From contig JAVHYG010000076.1 of assembly GCA_031119195.1 (NCBI GenBank), positions 1 to 7,676 of the forward strand: DNA of 7,676 bases, in the 5' to 3' direction. This document shows positions 1-7,373 of this stretch, one piece after another. The notes under the pieces were generated by a model. The model was given only the letters and a program-made list of their open reading frames with translations, was not told the origin of the DNA and did no database searches. The stretch is from Rickettsiella sp. GTDB taxonomy: Bacteria > Pseudomonadota > Gammaproteobacteria > Diplorickettsiales > Diplorickettsiaceae. A program made the translations under genes and the position numbers. Every line of letters begins with the position of its first letter. The stretch's first letter is position 1.

Positions 1-16
1 GTGTAACCCTCACCAC

Positions 17-70
17 TACTTAATTTGTGTTGCCAACTAGCACGATGATGGTTAAAAATATTTTTCTCTT
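17..70 (+). repeat. Dispersed intergenic repeat arm (inverted copy of 6757-6810)
   Basis: The plus strand here aligns with the minus strand of about 6757-6803. Both contain GTTRCCAA, then the identical 12-mer GCACGATGATGG, then TAAA and TATTTTTCT, with only small gaps over about 45 bases. Similarity fades to the right of about 70. To the left a TTAA motif is shared, so the border is uncertain. It is either one terminal arm of a mobile or structural repeat or a shared upstream regulatory sequence. The outer sides of the two copies point away from each other. Confidence 0.55.
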
Positions 71-134
71 ACCCTCGCACAACTATCAACACGCCTAAGT
101 ACATTAGGTATACTTTAAAAACTTGTTTAAACGA

Positions 135-193
135 CATACGCCTTTTCGCTTGCTGAATCTGGTTATCCAGCACCATCGAGAAAACGCAGTATG
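135..193. repeat. Imperfect hairpin of about 59 nt
   Basis: CATAC (135-139) pairs with GTATG (189-193). GC (140-141) pairs with GC (186-187), TTTT (143-146) with AAAA (181-184), and TGCTG (151-155) with CAGCA (168-172), leaving a 12-base loop. An alternative inner hairpin is CTGG-TTAT-CCAG (159-170). There is no T tract after it, so it is not a normal intrinsic terminator. It may be the inside of a larger repeat whose left end is the arm at 17-70. The role is unknown. Confidence 0.4.
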
Positions 194-291
194 CATTGCA
201 GCCACTAGTATAGTTAACATTAGGAAATAATCAACCTATCCTTTCACAATTTATTTGATCAAAAATAGAACAATAAAAACTAAAATGAGGA

Positions 292-326
292 TTACCCACA
301 GATTCTGTGAATAACTTTGTGGACAG
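292..326. promoter_or_regulatory. DnaA-box cluster (candidate origin or DnaA-controlled site)
   Basis: Three 9-mers related to the DnaA box TTATNCACA lie close together. TTACCCACA is at 292-300 on the plus strand (one mismatch). TGTGAATAA at 306-314 is a perfect box on the minus strand. TGTGGACAG at 318-326 is a weaker minus-strand box (two mismatches). The last two start exactly 12 bases apart, the tandem spacing common in gammaproteobacterial oriC sequences. Weaker matches follow: CTTTACACA (385-393), TGTGCAAAA (496-504, minus, one mismatch) and TTATACATC (510-518). The surrounding DNA is very AT-rich, as an unwinding element would be. TTACCCA (292-298) and TGGGTAA (331-337) also frame the cluster as an inverted repeat. 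A DnaA-regulated promoter is the alternative. None of the usual origin neighbours (dnaA, dnaN, gidA, rpmH) is visible. Confidence 0.5.
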
Positions 327-548
327 TATTTGGGTAAAGGCTTGAAAAGCTTGATTTATAAGTCATCATTACAGTTTGTACAAGCTTTACACAAAAGAAA
401 AAAACTATCTTTTTTCAAATAGTTATATTAAGTCAATCAGAAAATTATTTTAATCTCTGTTAAGCTTAGAAAAAATAAATCAAACTAATGCAAGTTGTGC
501 AAAAGTCAGTTATACATCCCAAAATAAGTTGGCATTGTCAAGAGAAAA

Positions 549-3191
549 ATGATGGAAATTTATAATAAACTCTTCAAAATTTTGAAGCATGACGATCTCA
601 TACTTACGCCTAACAAACGTTTAATTAGTTTTTTACATAAAAGTTATGCTACTTACCAACAAACACAAAATAAAATTGTTTGGCCTTCACTGTTAATTTT
701 GCAATTAGAAATTTGGATAACATTACAATGGGAAAAACAACTTATTCAAACTTCTATTTACCCTTACCGCTTGTTAACAACAAATCAAGAACGAGTTATC
801 TGGCAATCCATCATTGAAAAATCTGCTATTAATTTTTTAATGCCCGATCAAATTGCAAAAACAGCACAACAAACATGGCAGCTCTGTAACCTTTGGCAAC
901 TTGACTACAGCTTCGCCCAATTTGAACAAACCAGTGAAGCTCAGTGCTGGAAAGCATGGGCAAACTATTTTATATCGTTTTGCCAAGAACACGCTTGTAT
1001 CGACATGACACGCGCAACAAGCTTTTTAATAGACTTATTCAGAAAAAAAAATCTAAAACCACCTAGTCGACTATTTCTTGTTGGATTTGATGAAATTAGT
1101 CCACAAATCAAAAAATTATTGCAGACACTAGAACAAGTAGGTTGTGAAATTTCACAGTTTTCTATTTCTGAACCCAAACCCTGTGTTAGACGTTTAGTTT
1201 TACAAAATACTGAAATCGAATTACAAACAATGGCACGCTGGGCTTATCAACTTTGGCAAGCGGGAAAAAAAAATATCATCTGTGCAATTCCTAATTTGCT
1301 AACGATTCGTTCACAAGTCATTGCAACATTTACTGAAGTATTTACTAGTTTAAATCCAATTCCTATGGAAACTTACCCATTCAATATAGCTGCTGGAAGA
1401 AAACTTAGTGAATTTCCGATTATACAAACAGCATTATCTATCATTCAATTAAAAACAATAATACCCTTTAATAAAATCAGTAAGCTCTTACGCTCTCCTT
1501 ATCTTGGCTATGCTGATGATGAGCAATCCAGTCGTGCACAACTCGATATTTATTGCCGTCGGTATTTAGAAAGCACTATTAGTTTAGAGCAACTCATAGA
1601 GATCAGCCAACAACAACACTGCCAGCAATTAAGTCAATTACTAAAGCAACTTATTTCTAACACTCAGCTAACTGTATCTAAACAACTGCCTAGCCAGTGG
1701 GCTGTTTATTTTAGTAAAAAAATCCAAATCCTAGCTTGGCCTGGTCAACGTCAATTACTGAGCGAAGAGTTCCAATTAATTGAGCGCTGGACTGCATTAC
1801 TTGAGGAGTTTAGTACTTTAGATTTTATATTAGGTGAAATCAGCGAAGAAGTTGCTTTGCAACAACTTAATTATTTAGTCGATGACACACTTTTCCAAGC
1901 AAAAACGAACCATGAGCCATCCATCCATGTATTAGGATTTTTAGATACCGCCGGCTTATGTGTAGACAACATTTGGATCATGGGTTTAGATGATAAATCG
2001 TGGCCAACAACAGCACATCCCAATCCTTTCATTCCTTACATATTACAACGTAAACAGGGATTACCTCATTCATCCTATGAACGAGAATTATATTTCGCCT
2101 CATTACTCAGCCAACGTTTATTAAACAGTGCTCAAACAATTGTTGTGAGTCATTCCGCTCAAGCACAGCACTCAGAACAAGGTTTACGACCCAGTGCACT
2201 AATTACCTCTATTCCTTCTATTGAAATAAGCGATTTAGCATTGCCCGCATACCAAACACTAAGCGAATCCATTTGGGCAACGCGATCCTGGGAATATTAC
2301 AGCGATGATCTAGCGCCAGCATTGCAACCCCATGAGTTAACTTCCGTCGGAAGTCAGCTTTTTAAATCACAAGCCGCCTGCCCCTTTCAAGCATTTGCTC
2401 TGTTTCGCTTAAAAAGCCATTTTTATCCATTCCCACAAACCGGATTAAATTCCATCGATCGAGGCATTCTGCTACACAATGTTATGGAAACACTATGGAA
2501 CTTACTAACGAACCAAACCACTTTATTAAAACAAACGGATCAATCGTTACAGTTACTTGTTAAACAATCAGTTACTCATGCAATGAAAGAATTTAGTAAA
2601 AAACGACCATTTACTTTTAAAAAGCAATTTATAGAAATAGAACAGGAACGTTTACAACAACGCTTAATGAAATTGATACTATTAGAAAAAAAGCGGCCCA
2701 CTTTTAATAACGTCACCCATGAAAAAAAAGAAAATTTTACATTCCAGCAATTATCATTACATTTACGTATCGATCGCTTAGATACACTTCCCGATGGCAG
2801 TACAGTTATTATCGATTATAAAACAGGTACGCCCACAAAATTTAATTGGTTTGAGGAACGATTAGATGAACCCCAACTAGCATTGTATTGTTTGTCTCAA
2901 CCCTCAGCAAAAGGCTTTGCGGTTATTCACATCCGTAGTAATACTATTGAAATTCAAGGTTTCAGTGAAAAAGAAAATGGCCTTTCTCAATCAATCTCTT
3001 TCAAGAAAGATAAAAGTTTGCCTCAAAACTGGTCAGAATTATTGCTATTTTGGAAATCAGCATTAGAAAAACTTGCTCAACAATTTCAAAAAGGGCTTGC
3101 GAAAGTTGACCCTAAACAAGGAACGAATACCTGCCGTCTTTGCCCTCTTCCTCTTTTTTGTCGCGTAAACCACCATGAAAAATCTGAATGA
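549..3191 (+). CDS. AddB-like PD-(D/E)XK nuclease, double-strand break repair
   Basis: This 880-residue protein is probably the AddB-type partner of the helicase encoded next to it. It would act on double-strand DNA ends in the cytoplasm, degrading one strand so that RecA can load. The length and plan match the roughly 900-residue 'probable DNA repair protein' family related to AddB. The N-terminal part resembles an SF1 helicase, but where a Walker A motif would sit there is LTPNKRL (19-25), so ATP hydrolysis is unlikely. The conserved blocks GFLDTAG (463-469) and GLDDKSWP follow. The nuclease domain shows H643, RID with D742, IDYKTG with D756 and K758, and QLALY (776-780). C611 plus C862, C865 and C871 form the four-cysteine pattern of an AddB-type Fe-S staple. 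ATG occurs twice in a row (549 and 552). A weak AGAG lies at about 541-544, and its spacing suits 552 better. The family is certain; the name addB is by analogy only. Confidence 0.9.
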   Translation: MMEIYNKLFKILKHDDLILTPNKRLISFLHKSYATYQQTQNKIVWPSLLILQLEIWITLQWEKQLIQTSIYPYRLLTTNQERVIWQSIIEKSAINFLMPDQIAKTAQQTWQLCNLWQLDYSFAQFEQTSEAQCWKAWANYFISFCQEHACIDMTRATSFLIDLFRKKNLKPPSRLFLVGFDEISPQIKKLLQTLEQVGCEISQFSISEPKPCVRRLVLQNTEIELQTMARWAYQLWQAGKKNIICAIPNLLTIRSQVIATFTEVFTSLNPIPMETYPFNIAAGRKLSEFPIIQTALSIIQLKTIIPFNKISKLLRSPYLGYADDEQSSRAQLDIYCRRYLESTISLEQLIEISQQQHCQQLSQLLKQLISNTQLTVSKQLPSQWAVYFSKKIQILAWPGQRQLLSEEFQLIERWTALLEEFSTLDFILGEISEEVALQQLNYLVDDTLFQAKTNHEPSIHVLGFLDTAGLCVDNIWIMGLDDKSWPTTAHPNPFIPYILQRKQGLPHSSYERELYFASLLSQRLLNSAQTIVVSHSAQAQHSEQGLRPSALITSIPSIEISDLALPAYQTLSESIWATRSWEYYSDDLAPALQPHELTSVGSQLFKSQAACPFQAFALFRLKSHFYPFPQTGLNSIDRGILLHNVMETLWNLLTNQTTLLKQTDQSLQLLVKQSVTHAMKEFSKKRPFTFKKQFIEIEQERLQQRLMKLILLEKKRPTFNNVTHEKKENFTFQQLSLHLRIDRLDTLPDGSTVIIDYKTGTPTKFNWFEERLDEPQLALYCLSQPSAKGFAVIHIRSNTIEIQGFSEKENGLSQSISFKKDKSLPQNWSELLLFWKSALEKLAQQFQKGLAKVDPKQGTNTCRLCPLPLFCRVNHHEKSE

Positions 3192-6100
3192 ACAAGATGC
3201 ACTTGCGCGTGAACAAGCGCTTAATCCCCTTCAATCGTTTATCGTCCAAGCACCCGCTGGATCAGGAAAAACTGAATTATTAATACGAAGATATTTGGTA
3301 TTACTCGCTCAGGTTCGTTTTCCCGAAGCTATTATCGCCATTACTTTTACGCGCAAAGCAGCGGCTGAAATGCGAGAAAGAATACTCAATGCCCTAGAAA
3401 TGGCAGCTCATCCCGTTAATCCTTCGGATAAAGATGAAATACGTCGTTTGCTGGCTAAAAAAGTATTAATACACAATAAAAAAATGAATTGGAATTTATT
3501 GGCAAATCCCAATCGCTTACGTATTCAAACCATCGATGGCTTTTGCCAAACATTAACTCGGCAGATGCCCTTACTTTCTTCTTTAAGTGAACAGCAAACT
3601 CCTACAGATAATCCTGAGTTTCTTTATCGTCTAGCCGCGCGAGAACTTATTAACAGCTTAGAAACAAAAGCACCCTGGCAAAAAGCCTTGTTATTTATGC
3701 TTAAACATCTAGATAACGATTTTAATTATCTCGAAACCTTACTGGGTGATCTATTAGCCAATCGCGAACAATGGCTACCCTATTTAGCTAATCATGACCC
3801 TACTCAACTACGAAGCTACTTAGAAAAAAATTTACATGACATCAATCAAGCATGCATTGAAGAACTCAAACGGCTCATACCTGTAGCTTTACGTCAAGAA
3901 CTCAGTGAATTATTAAACTTTTCCAACTTTCAGTCTGAAAAAAAGCTTATAGAAAACACAGATGATATAAATTTTTGGAAAAGTGCACAGTGTTTATTAT
4001 TCACAAAATCTGATGAATGGCGTAAAAAGTTAAGCCAAACGGAAGGCTTTCCCACTTCTGATAAAAAAAATAAAGCTAAAAAAGAATACTATGCCGGAAT
4101 GAAACAAAGAGCGAATCATTTGATTCAGCAATTGCAAAATCAATCCGGTTTACGTGAAGCATTCATTGACTTGAAAAATGTGCCTCCATTCCGTTATAGT
4201 GACTTACAGTGGGCAGCACTTACTGCTTTATTTAAACTTCTACCGGTACTAGTCGCACACCTAAAACTCGTATTCCAGCAACATCAAAAAGTAGACTATA
4301 CTGAAATTCTTCTCTGTGCATTAGCCGCGTTAGGTGATGAAGAAAGCCCAAGCGATTTAACACTTTCTTTAGATTATCAAATCGAACATATATTAGTAGA
4401 TGAATTTCAAGATACATCCATCGCACAATTTCAACTAATTGAAAAGCTTATCAACGGTTGGCAAATCGGTGATGGACGCAGTCTCTTTTTAGTCGGCGAT
4501 CCAATGCAATCGATTTATCGCTTTCGCAAAGCAGAAGTCGGTTTATTTTTACACGTGCGACAAAATGGCATCGCAAATATTCCATTACAAGCGTTAACTT
4601 TATCTGTCAATTTTCGTTCTAATCATGCAATTATTACTTGGATCAACTATTGTTTTAGTAAAGTATTACCCCAAACCGAAAATATTAATCGCGGTGCCAT
4701 TACTTTTTCACCCGCTATTTCCTTTCATCCCATATCAAATGAAAAGTCGGTTGAAACCATTTGGTTTAACAACACCTATACACCCACCGCTGAAGCCAAT
4801 AAAATTATTACGATCATTCAGAAAATTAAACGACAAAATCCTCAGGATTCCATTGCAATTTTAGTTAGAGCACGAACACACCTATACAGTATATTGCCCG
4901 CTTTACAATCCGCTTCAATTCCTTACAATGCAATAGAAATCGAAACCCTTGCTGAAAATTCGGCCGTACAAGATATTTTGGCATTAACACGCGCTTTGTT
5001 ACATTTAGGTGACCACATTAGTTGGCTTGCGCTATTACGTAGCCCTTTTTGTGGTTTAGATTTATGTGATCTCTATCAAATTACCCAATTTACCGGTCAT
5101 AATTATTTTAATGCAACGATTTGGCAGCAATTAACATGCTTTGAAAACATACGTTTACGAACAGAAACTAAACAACGTTGTCGTCGTATTGTGCCAATTT
5201 TACAACAATGTTTACACGAAAAAGATAGATTGTTACTGACTGTATGGATTAAGAAAACCTGGTTAGCCTTAGGCGGTCCTACAACATTAAATAATCCTAA
5301 AGAAATATCCCATATAGAAACGTATTTAAATTACTTAGAAAAAAAGATTCACACCGAAGGTGATCAATTTGATCTCTTTGAATTAGAAGCAGAACTTTCT
5401 AAAATAGTCACACAAAGCAATACCAAACTTGCTGATCATGTCGATATCATGACCATACATAAGGCAAAAGGTTTAGAATATGATCACGTCATTTTGCCCT
5501 GTCTGCATCGCAAAGGAAGTCATGATAAGGCTAAATTATGGTTACACCAAGAACGGCTTTCATCTAAAAATATAAAAGATTTTCTAATTGCGCCTATTAA
5601 AGCCAGCCATGAAAAAGAAGACTCTCTGTATAATTATCTCTTAGGTGAAGAAAAGCAAAAAACAGCTTATGAATTAACACGTTTACTCTACGTAGCCAGT
5701 ACGCGCGCAAAAAAATCCTTAACATTACTGGGAATGTTAGGTAAAACAATATACGAGCCAATAAAGCCAAACCATTCAAATAGTTTACTGCATCATTTAT
5801 GGTCAGCACTAACCATAGACACAGATGAAATTTTATCATTTAGCAATTACACTGAAAATAAATTAGAGACAAGTCGTTTAGTAAAACGTTTACTGTCCGA
5901 TTGGAAAAATCCTAGCATTCTAGTCCCTGAAATAAAAACTACCCCGCCACTCAATCAATTTACTTATCAATGGACCTATAATTTAGCCAGAATAATAGGA
6001 ACAGTGATTCACCGTTTACTGTATCAAATAACTTTAGATGGCTTAGACCACTGGAAAAAGTTAGATTTTTCAAAAGAAAAGTCACGCATCCTACGATTAT

Positions 6101-6552
6101 TAGAGCAAAACGGTATTTTACCCTCTCAAAGTATTGCAGCTTACGAAAAAGTAAAAAAAACATTAAAAAATGTTATAAATGATCCAAAAGGACGTTGGAT
6201 TTTAAGTCAAGAACATCAAAAAGCCTATTCAGAATATGCTCTAACCCTATCAGAGCATACTAAGCTACAAAATATCATTATCGATCGTACTTTTATAGAT
6301 AAATTTGGAGTTCGCTGGATTATCGACTATAAAACAACACTACATCAAGGCCAAGATCTCACTTTTTTTTTAAATCTGGAAATGCAACGACATAAAAAAC
6401 AACTTGAAAGGTATGCAAACGCTTTTTCATTAGATCCACAATTAAATAGAAACAACGGCATACAATTAGCACTTTATTTCCCAGTACAAACCCTTTGGTG
6501 TGAATGGGAATACACAACTACTTTAGAAACCACATCAGCAACTAGTCTTTGA
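3175..6552 (+). CDS. AddA-like UvrD/RecB-family helicase-nuclease
   Basis: This 1125-residue protein is the motor subunit of a double-strand-break resection complex: an ATP-driven 3'-5' DNA translocase fused to a nuclease. The SF1A motifs appear in order: Q-motif region (D8, R12), Walker A APAGSGKT (26-33), TFTRKAAAEM (57-66), TIDGFCQTL near 121, Walker B DEFQDT (409-414), GDPMQSIYRFR (441-451), NFRS (479-482), MTIHKAKGLE (759-768) and LYVASTRAKK (838-847). The C-terminal RecB-type nuclease has H946 in GTVIH, D1037 in IDR, IDYKT with D1051 and K1053, and a QLERY motif after it. All key residues are intact, so the protein should be active. It overlaps the AddB-like gene by 17 bases and has no clear Shine-Dalgarno sequence, which points to translational coupling and matched amounts of the two subunits. 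AddA proteins are usually about 1100-1250 residues, so it is full length. A T9 run at 6363-6371 lies near the end. Confidence 0.93.
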   Translation: MKNLNEQDALAREQALNPLQSFIVQAPAGSGKTELLIRRYLVLLAQVRFPEAIIAITFTRKAAAEMRERILNALEMAAHPVNPSDKDEIRRLLAKKVLIHNKKMNWNLLANPNRLRIQTIDGFCQTLTRQMPLLSSLSEQQTPTDNPEFLYRLAARELINSLETKAPWQKALLFMLKHLDNDFNYLETLLGDLLANREQWLPYLANHDPTQLRSYLEKNLHDINQACIEELKRLIPVALRQELSELLNFSNFQSEKKLIENTDDINFWKSAQCLLFTKSDEWRKKLSQTEGFPTSDKKNKAKKEYYAGMKQRANHLIQQLQNQSGLREAFIDLKNVPPFRYSDLQWAALTALFKLLPVLVAHLKLVFQQHQKVDYTEILLCALAALGDEESPSDLTLSLDYQIEHILVDEFQDTSIAQFQLIEKLINGWQIGDGRSLFLVGDPMQSIYRFRKAEVGLFLHVRQNGIANIPLQALTLSVNFRSNHAIITWINYCFSKVLPQTENINRGAITFSPAISFHPISNEKSVETIWFNNTYTPTAEANKIITIIQKIKRQNPQDSIAILVRARTHLYSILPALQSASIPYNAIEIETLAENSAVQDILALTRALLHLGDHISWLALLRSPFCGLDLCDLYQITQFTGHNYFNATIWQQLTCFENIRLRTETKQRCRRIVPILQQCLHEKDRLLLTVWIKKTWLALGGPTTLNNPKEISHIETYLNYLEKKIHTEGDQFDLFELEAELSKIVTQSNTKLADHVDIMTIHKAKGLEYDHVILPCLHRKGSHDKAKLWLHQERLSSKNIKDFLIAPIKASHEKEDSLYNYLLGEEKQKTAYELTRLLYVASTRAKKSLTLLGMLGKTIYEPIKPNHSNSLLHHLWSALTIDTDEILSFSNYTENKLETSRLVKRLLSDWKNPSILVPEIKTTPPLNQFTYQWTYNLARIIGTVIHRLLYQITLDGLDHWKKLDFSKEKSRILRLLEQNGILPSQSIAAYEKVKKTLKNVINDPKGRWILSQEHQKAYSEYALTLSEHTKLQNIIIDRTFIDKFGVRWIIDYKTTLHQGQDLTFFLNLEMQRHKKQLERYANAFSLDPQLNRNNGIQLALYFPVQTLWCEWEYTTTLETTSATSL

Positions 6553-6689
6553 ATCAAGCGATCTATATTTTGTATTTTTTTTAGTGCGTAATCTGCTAAA
6601 ATTTGTTTATATTTTAAGGAACTAATATTTTTATCAAAAAAAGTTTGAATTTTTTCTATTAAATAACCTAGCGCAGGTTGACCATTGTA
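6474..6689 (-). pseudogene. Possible decayed gene tail on the minus strand
   Basis: The minus strand is open for 71 codons from just after a TAG (6690-6692) to a TAA (6474-6476). There is no ATG. The translation looks protein-like, not random: ALGYLIEKIQTFFDK is followed by KYKQILADYALKKIQ and DRLIQRLVADVV, a run of amphipathic helices. The last 25 or so codons lie antisense to the 3' end of the AddA-like gene and may be chance. The upstream side ends at the stop inside the palindrome at 6677-6800, as expected if a repeat had inserted into or eroded a gene. No family is recognised. Chance remains a real alternative in such AT-rich DNA. Confidence 0.25.
6665..6679. repeat. Short perfect hairpin AACCT-AGCGC-AGGTT
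   Basis: AACCT (6665-6669) and AGGTT (6675-6679) are perfect complements around a 5-base loop. The hairpin sits at the left border of the long imperfect palindrome and overlaps its first bases. It comes 113 bases after the AddA-like stop codon and has no following T tract, so it is not a standard terminator. Confidence 0.4.
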
Positions 6690-6800
6690 CTAGGATGGAA
6701 GAAAAACGTTATTTTTTGAGTATCGTAACGGAGCTTGCTTCGTTTAGTAAGAAAACGTAGAAAAATAACTTTCTTTAGCCATCATCGTGCAATTGGTAAC
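6677..6800. repeat. Long imperfect palindrome, MITE-like or structured intergenic repeat
   Basis: The left arm (6677-6722) and the reverse complement of the right arm (6757-6800) align over about 45 bases. GTT(g)ACC faces GGTAAC, ATTG faces CAAT, then a 15-base block matches at 12 positions with the core GGATGG/CCATC, and TTATTTTT faces AAAAATAA. The centre holds a small hairpin, ACGGAG-CTTG-CTTCGT (6728-6743). Transcribed as RNA, the unit would fold into one long bulged stem. The right arm is repeated in inverted orientation at 17-70, so this is a repeat family and not a single-copy structure. It encodes no protein and I see no clear target-site duplication. It ends 27 bases before the start of the next gene and so may influence that gene's expression. 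Confidence 0.6.
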
Positions 6801-6827
6801 AAGTCTTAATAAAAAAGAGTAGCCACA

Positions 6828-7175
6828 ATGGATAAAAAGTCTATTCAAGAAAATAACAGCACAAAACATAAAAAAAATAATATCAATGATAAAAATTTAC
6901 GTTTTCTTGATAAAAAACAATACTCTAACCAAAAAAAAATCGAAAAAATAAGTCAAGATATATTTATTTTAAAGAGAGAAATTAACGATATCGCTAGAGT
7001 AATAAAAATAAACCGAGATTACCCTGGCATCTATTATAAAAAAGTAGACCATCTAGCAAATAAATTTTCTATTGTAAGTAAACAAATAAAGCTTATTATA
7101 TTAAAATTAATGCTTAATCTTCATAAAAAGCAAAATCGACGTTTAAGCAAAAAGATTAATGCACAAGTTCAATAA
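6828..7175 (+). CDS. Small basic Lys/Asn-rich hypothetical protein
   Basis: This is a 115-residue protein that I do not recognise. About 20% of residues are lysine (23, plus 6 arginines). There is no cysteine or tryptophan, no signal peptide and no clear membrane segment. The first 35 residues are polar and probably disordered. Residues about 36-62 and 72-112 look helical, separated by a turn at YPGIYY (65-70), suggesting a basic helical hairpin or short coiled coil. Such a charge could suit nucleic-acid binding or a secreted host-targeted protein, but nothing in the sequence decides this. AAGAG (6815-6819) lies 8 bases before the ATG and supports this start. The long palindrome ends just upstream. 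The composition is even more A-rich than that of the repair genes, typical of lineage-specific genes. It could be expressed from its own promoter, though none is obvious. Confidence 0.6.
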   Translation: MDKKSIQENNSTKHKKNNINDKNLRFLDKKQYSNQKKIEKISQDIFILKREINDIARVIKINRDYPGIYYKKVDHLANKFSIVSKQIKLIILKLMLNLHKKQNRRLSKKINAQVQ

Positions 7176-7373
7176 TCTCGTTAATCTGTTTACCTATCAT
7201 CATTTTCTCTTGCTAATAAATTTCATGATAACTATATCTTATTTAGACTTATATAACTAAAGCACATATATCGTAAAAAATTATTATTTAATATTGCTAT
7301 ATAGAATGTACTTAAGTTATAACTACAGAACATTTTGTTAGAAATGACTTATTCAGAGCAAAAAGGGAAAATT
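7176..7373. other. AT-rich intergenic spacer
   Basis: There is no gene or terminator hairpin in this 198-base spacer. It contains a 10-base perfect palindrome, AGTTATAACT (7315-7324), about 50 bases before the next start codon, which could be an operator half or chance. Several TATA-like hexamers (for example 7298-7303 and TAGAAT at 7302-7307) could serve as a -10 for the downstream gene, but no matching -35 is visible. Confidence 0.4.
7364..7368 (+). promoter_or_regulatory. Ribosome binding site deciding the 7374 start
   Basis: AGGGA lies 5 bases before ATG 7374. It is the clearest Shine-Dalgarno match among the genes here and is the reason for choosing 7374 over the in-frame ATG at 7344, which would add 10 residues. 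Confidence 0.6.

Larger units (their letters stand above)
1..548. other. Gene-free leader region upstream of the addB-like gene
   Basis: No frame on either strand gives a convincing gene over these 548 bases. The longest open stretch noticed is on the minus strand (72-230, 53 codons, with an internal ATG at 174-176), and it has no ribosome binding site. The region splits in two: 1-230 contains a dispersed repeat arm and an imperfect hairpin, and 240-548 is AT-rich with several DnaA-box-like 9-mers. The promoter of the repair operon must lie here if the operon has its own. TATACA at 511-516 could be a -10 element, but no good -35 sits at the right distance, so I do not call a promoter. Confidence 0.6.

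Noticed and set aside
965..1177. Minus-strand 70-codon open frame inside the AddB-like gene
   Set aside because: It lies fully antisense to a well-supported gene, with no ribosome binding site or recognisable domain.
3188..3191. ATGA stop/start overlap at the end of the AddB-like gene
   Set aside because: The ATG at 3188 is out of frame with the helicase. The family-consistent N-terminus (D8, R12, Walker A at 26-33) requires ATG 3175.
4232..4426. Minus-strand open frame across the Walker B region of the helicase gene
   Set aside because: It is antisense to the conserved helicase coding sequence; its openness reflects the codon pattern of the real gene.
4625..4864. Plus-strand 79-codon frame inside the helicase gene
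   Set aside because: An out-of-frame shadow of the helicase gene with no independent signal.
5597..6163. Two minus-strand frames (5597-5839 and 5960-6163) within the helicase gene
   Set aside because: Both are antisense shadows with hydrophobic translations typical of reversed AT-rich coding sequence.
6636..6660. Possible intrinsic terminator (A7, short loop, T6) after the repair operon
   Set aside because: The stem would be only A-T pairs with no GC core, too weak to call as a terminator.
6803..6812. CTTAAT motifs near both repeat copies as PmrA-type regulator boxes
   Set aside because: Only single half-sites are present, without the tandem second half that defines such boxes.
7344..7373. 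Upstream in-frame ATG for the methyltransferase-like gene
   Set aside because: There is no Shine-Dalgarno sequence before 7344, while ATG 7374 has AGGGA at good spacing.
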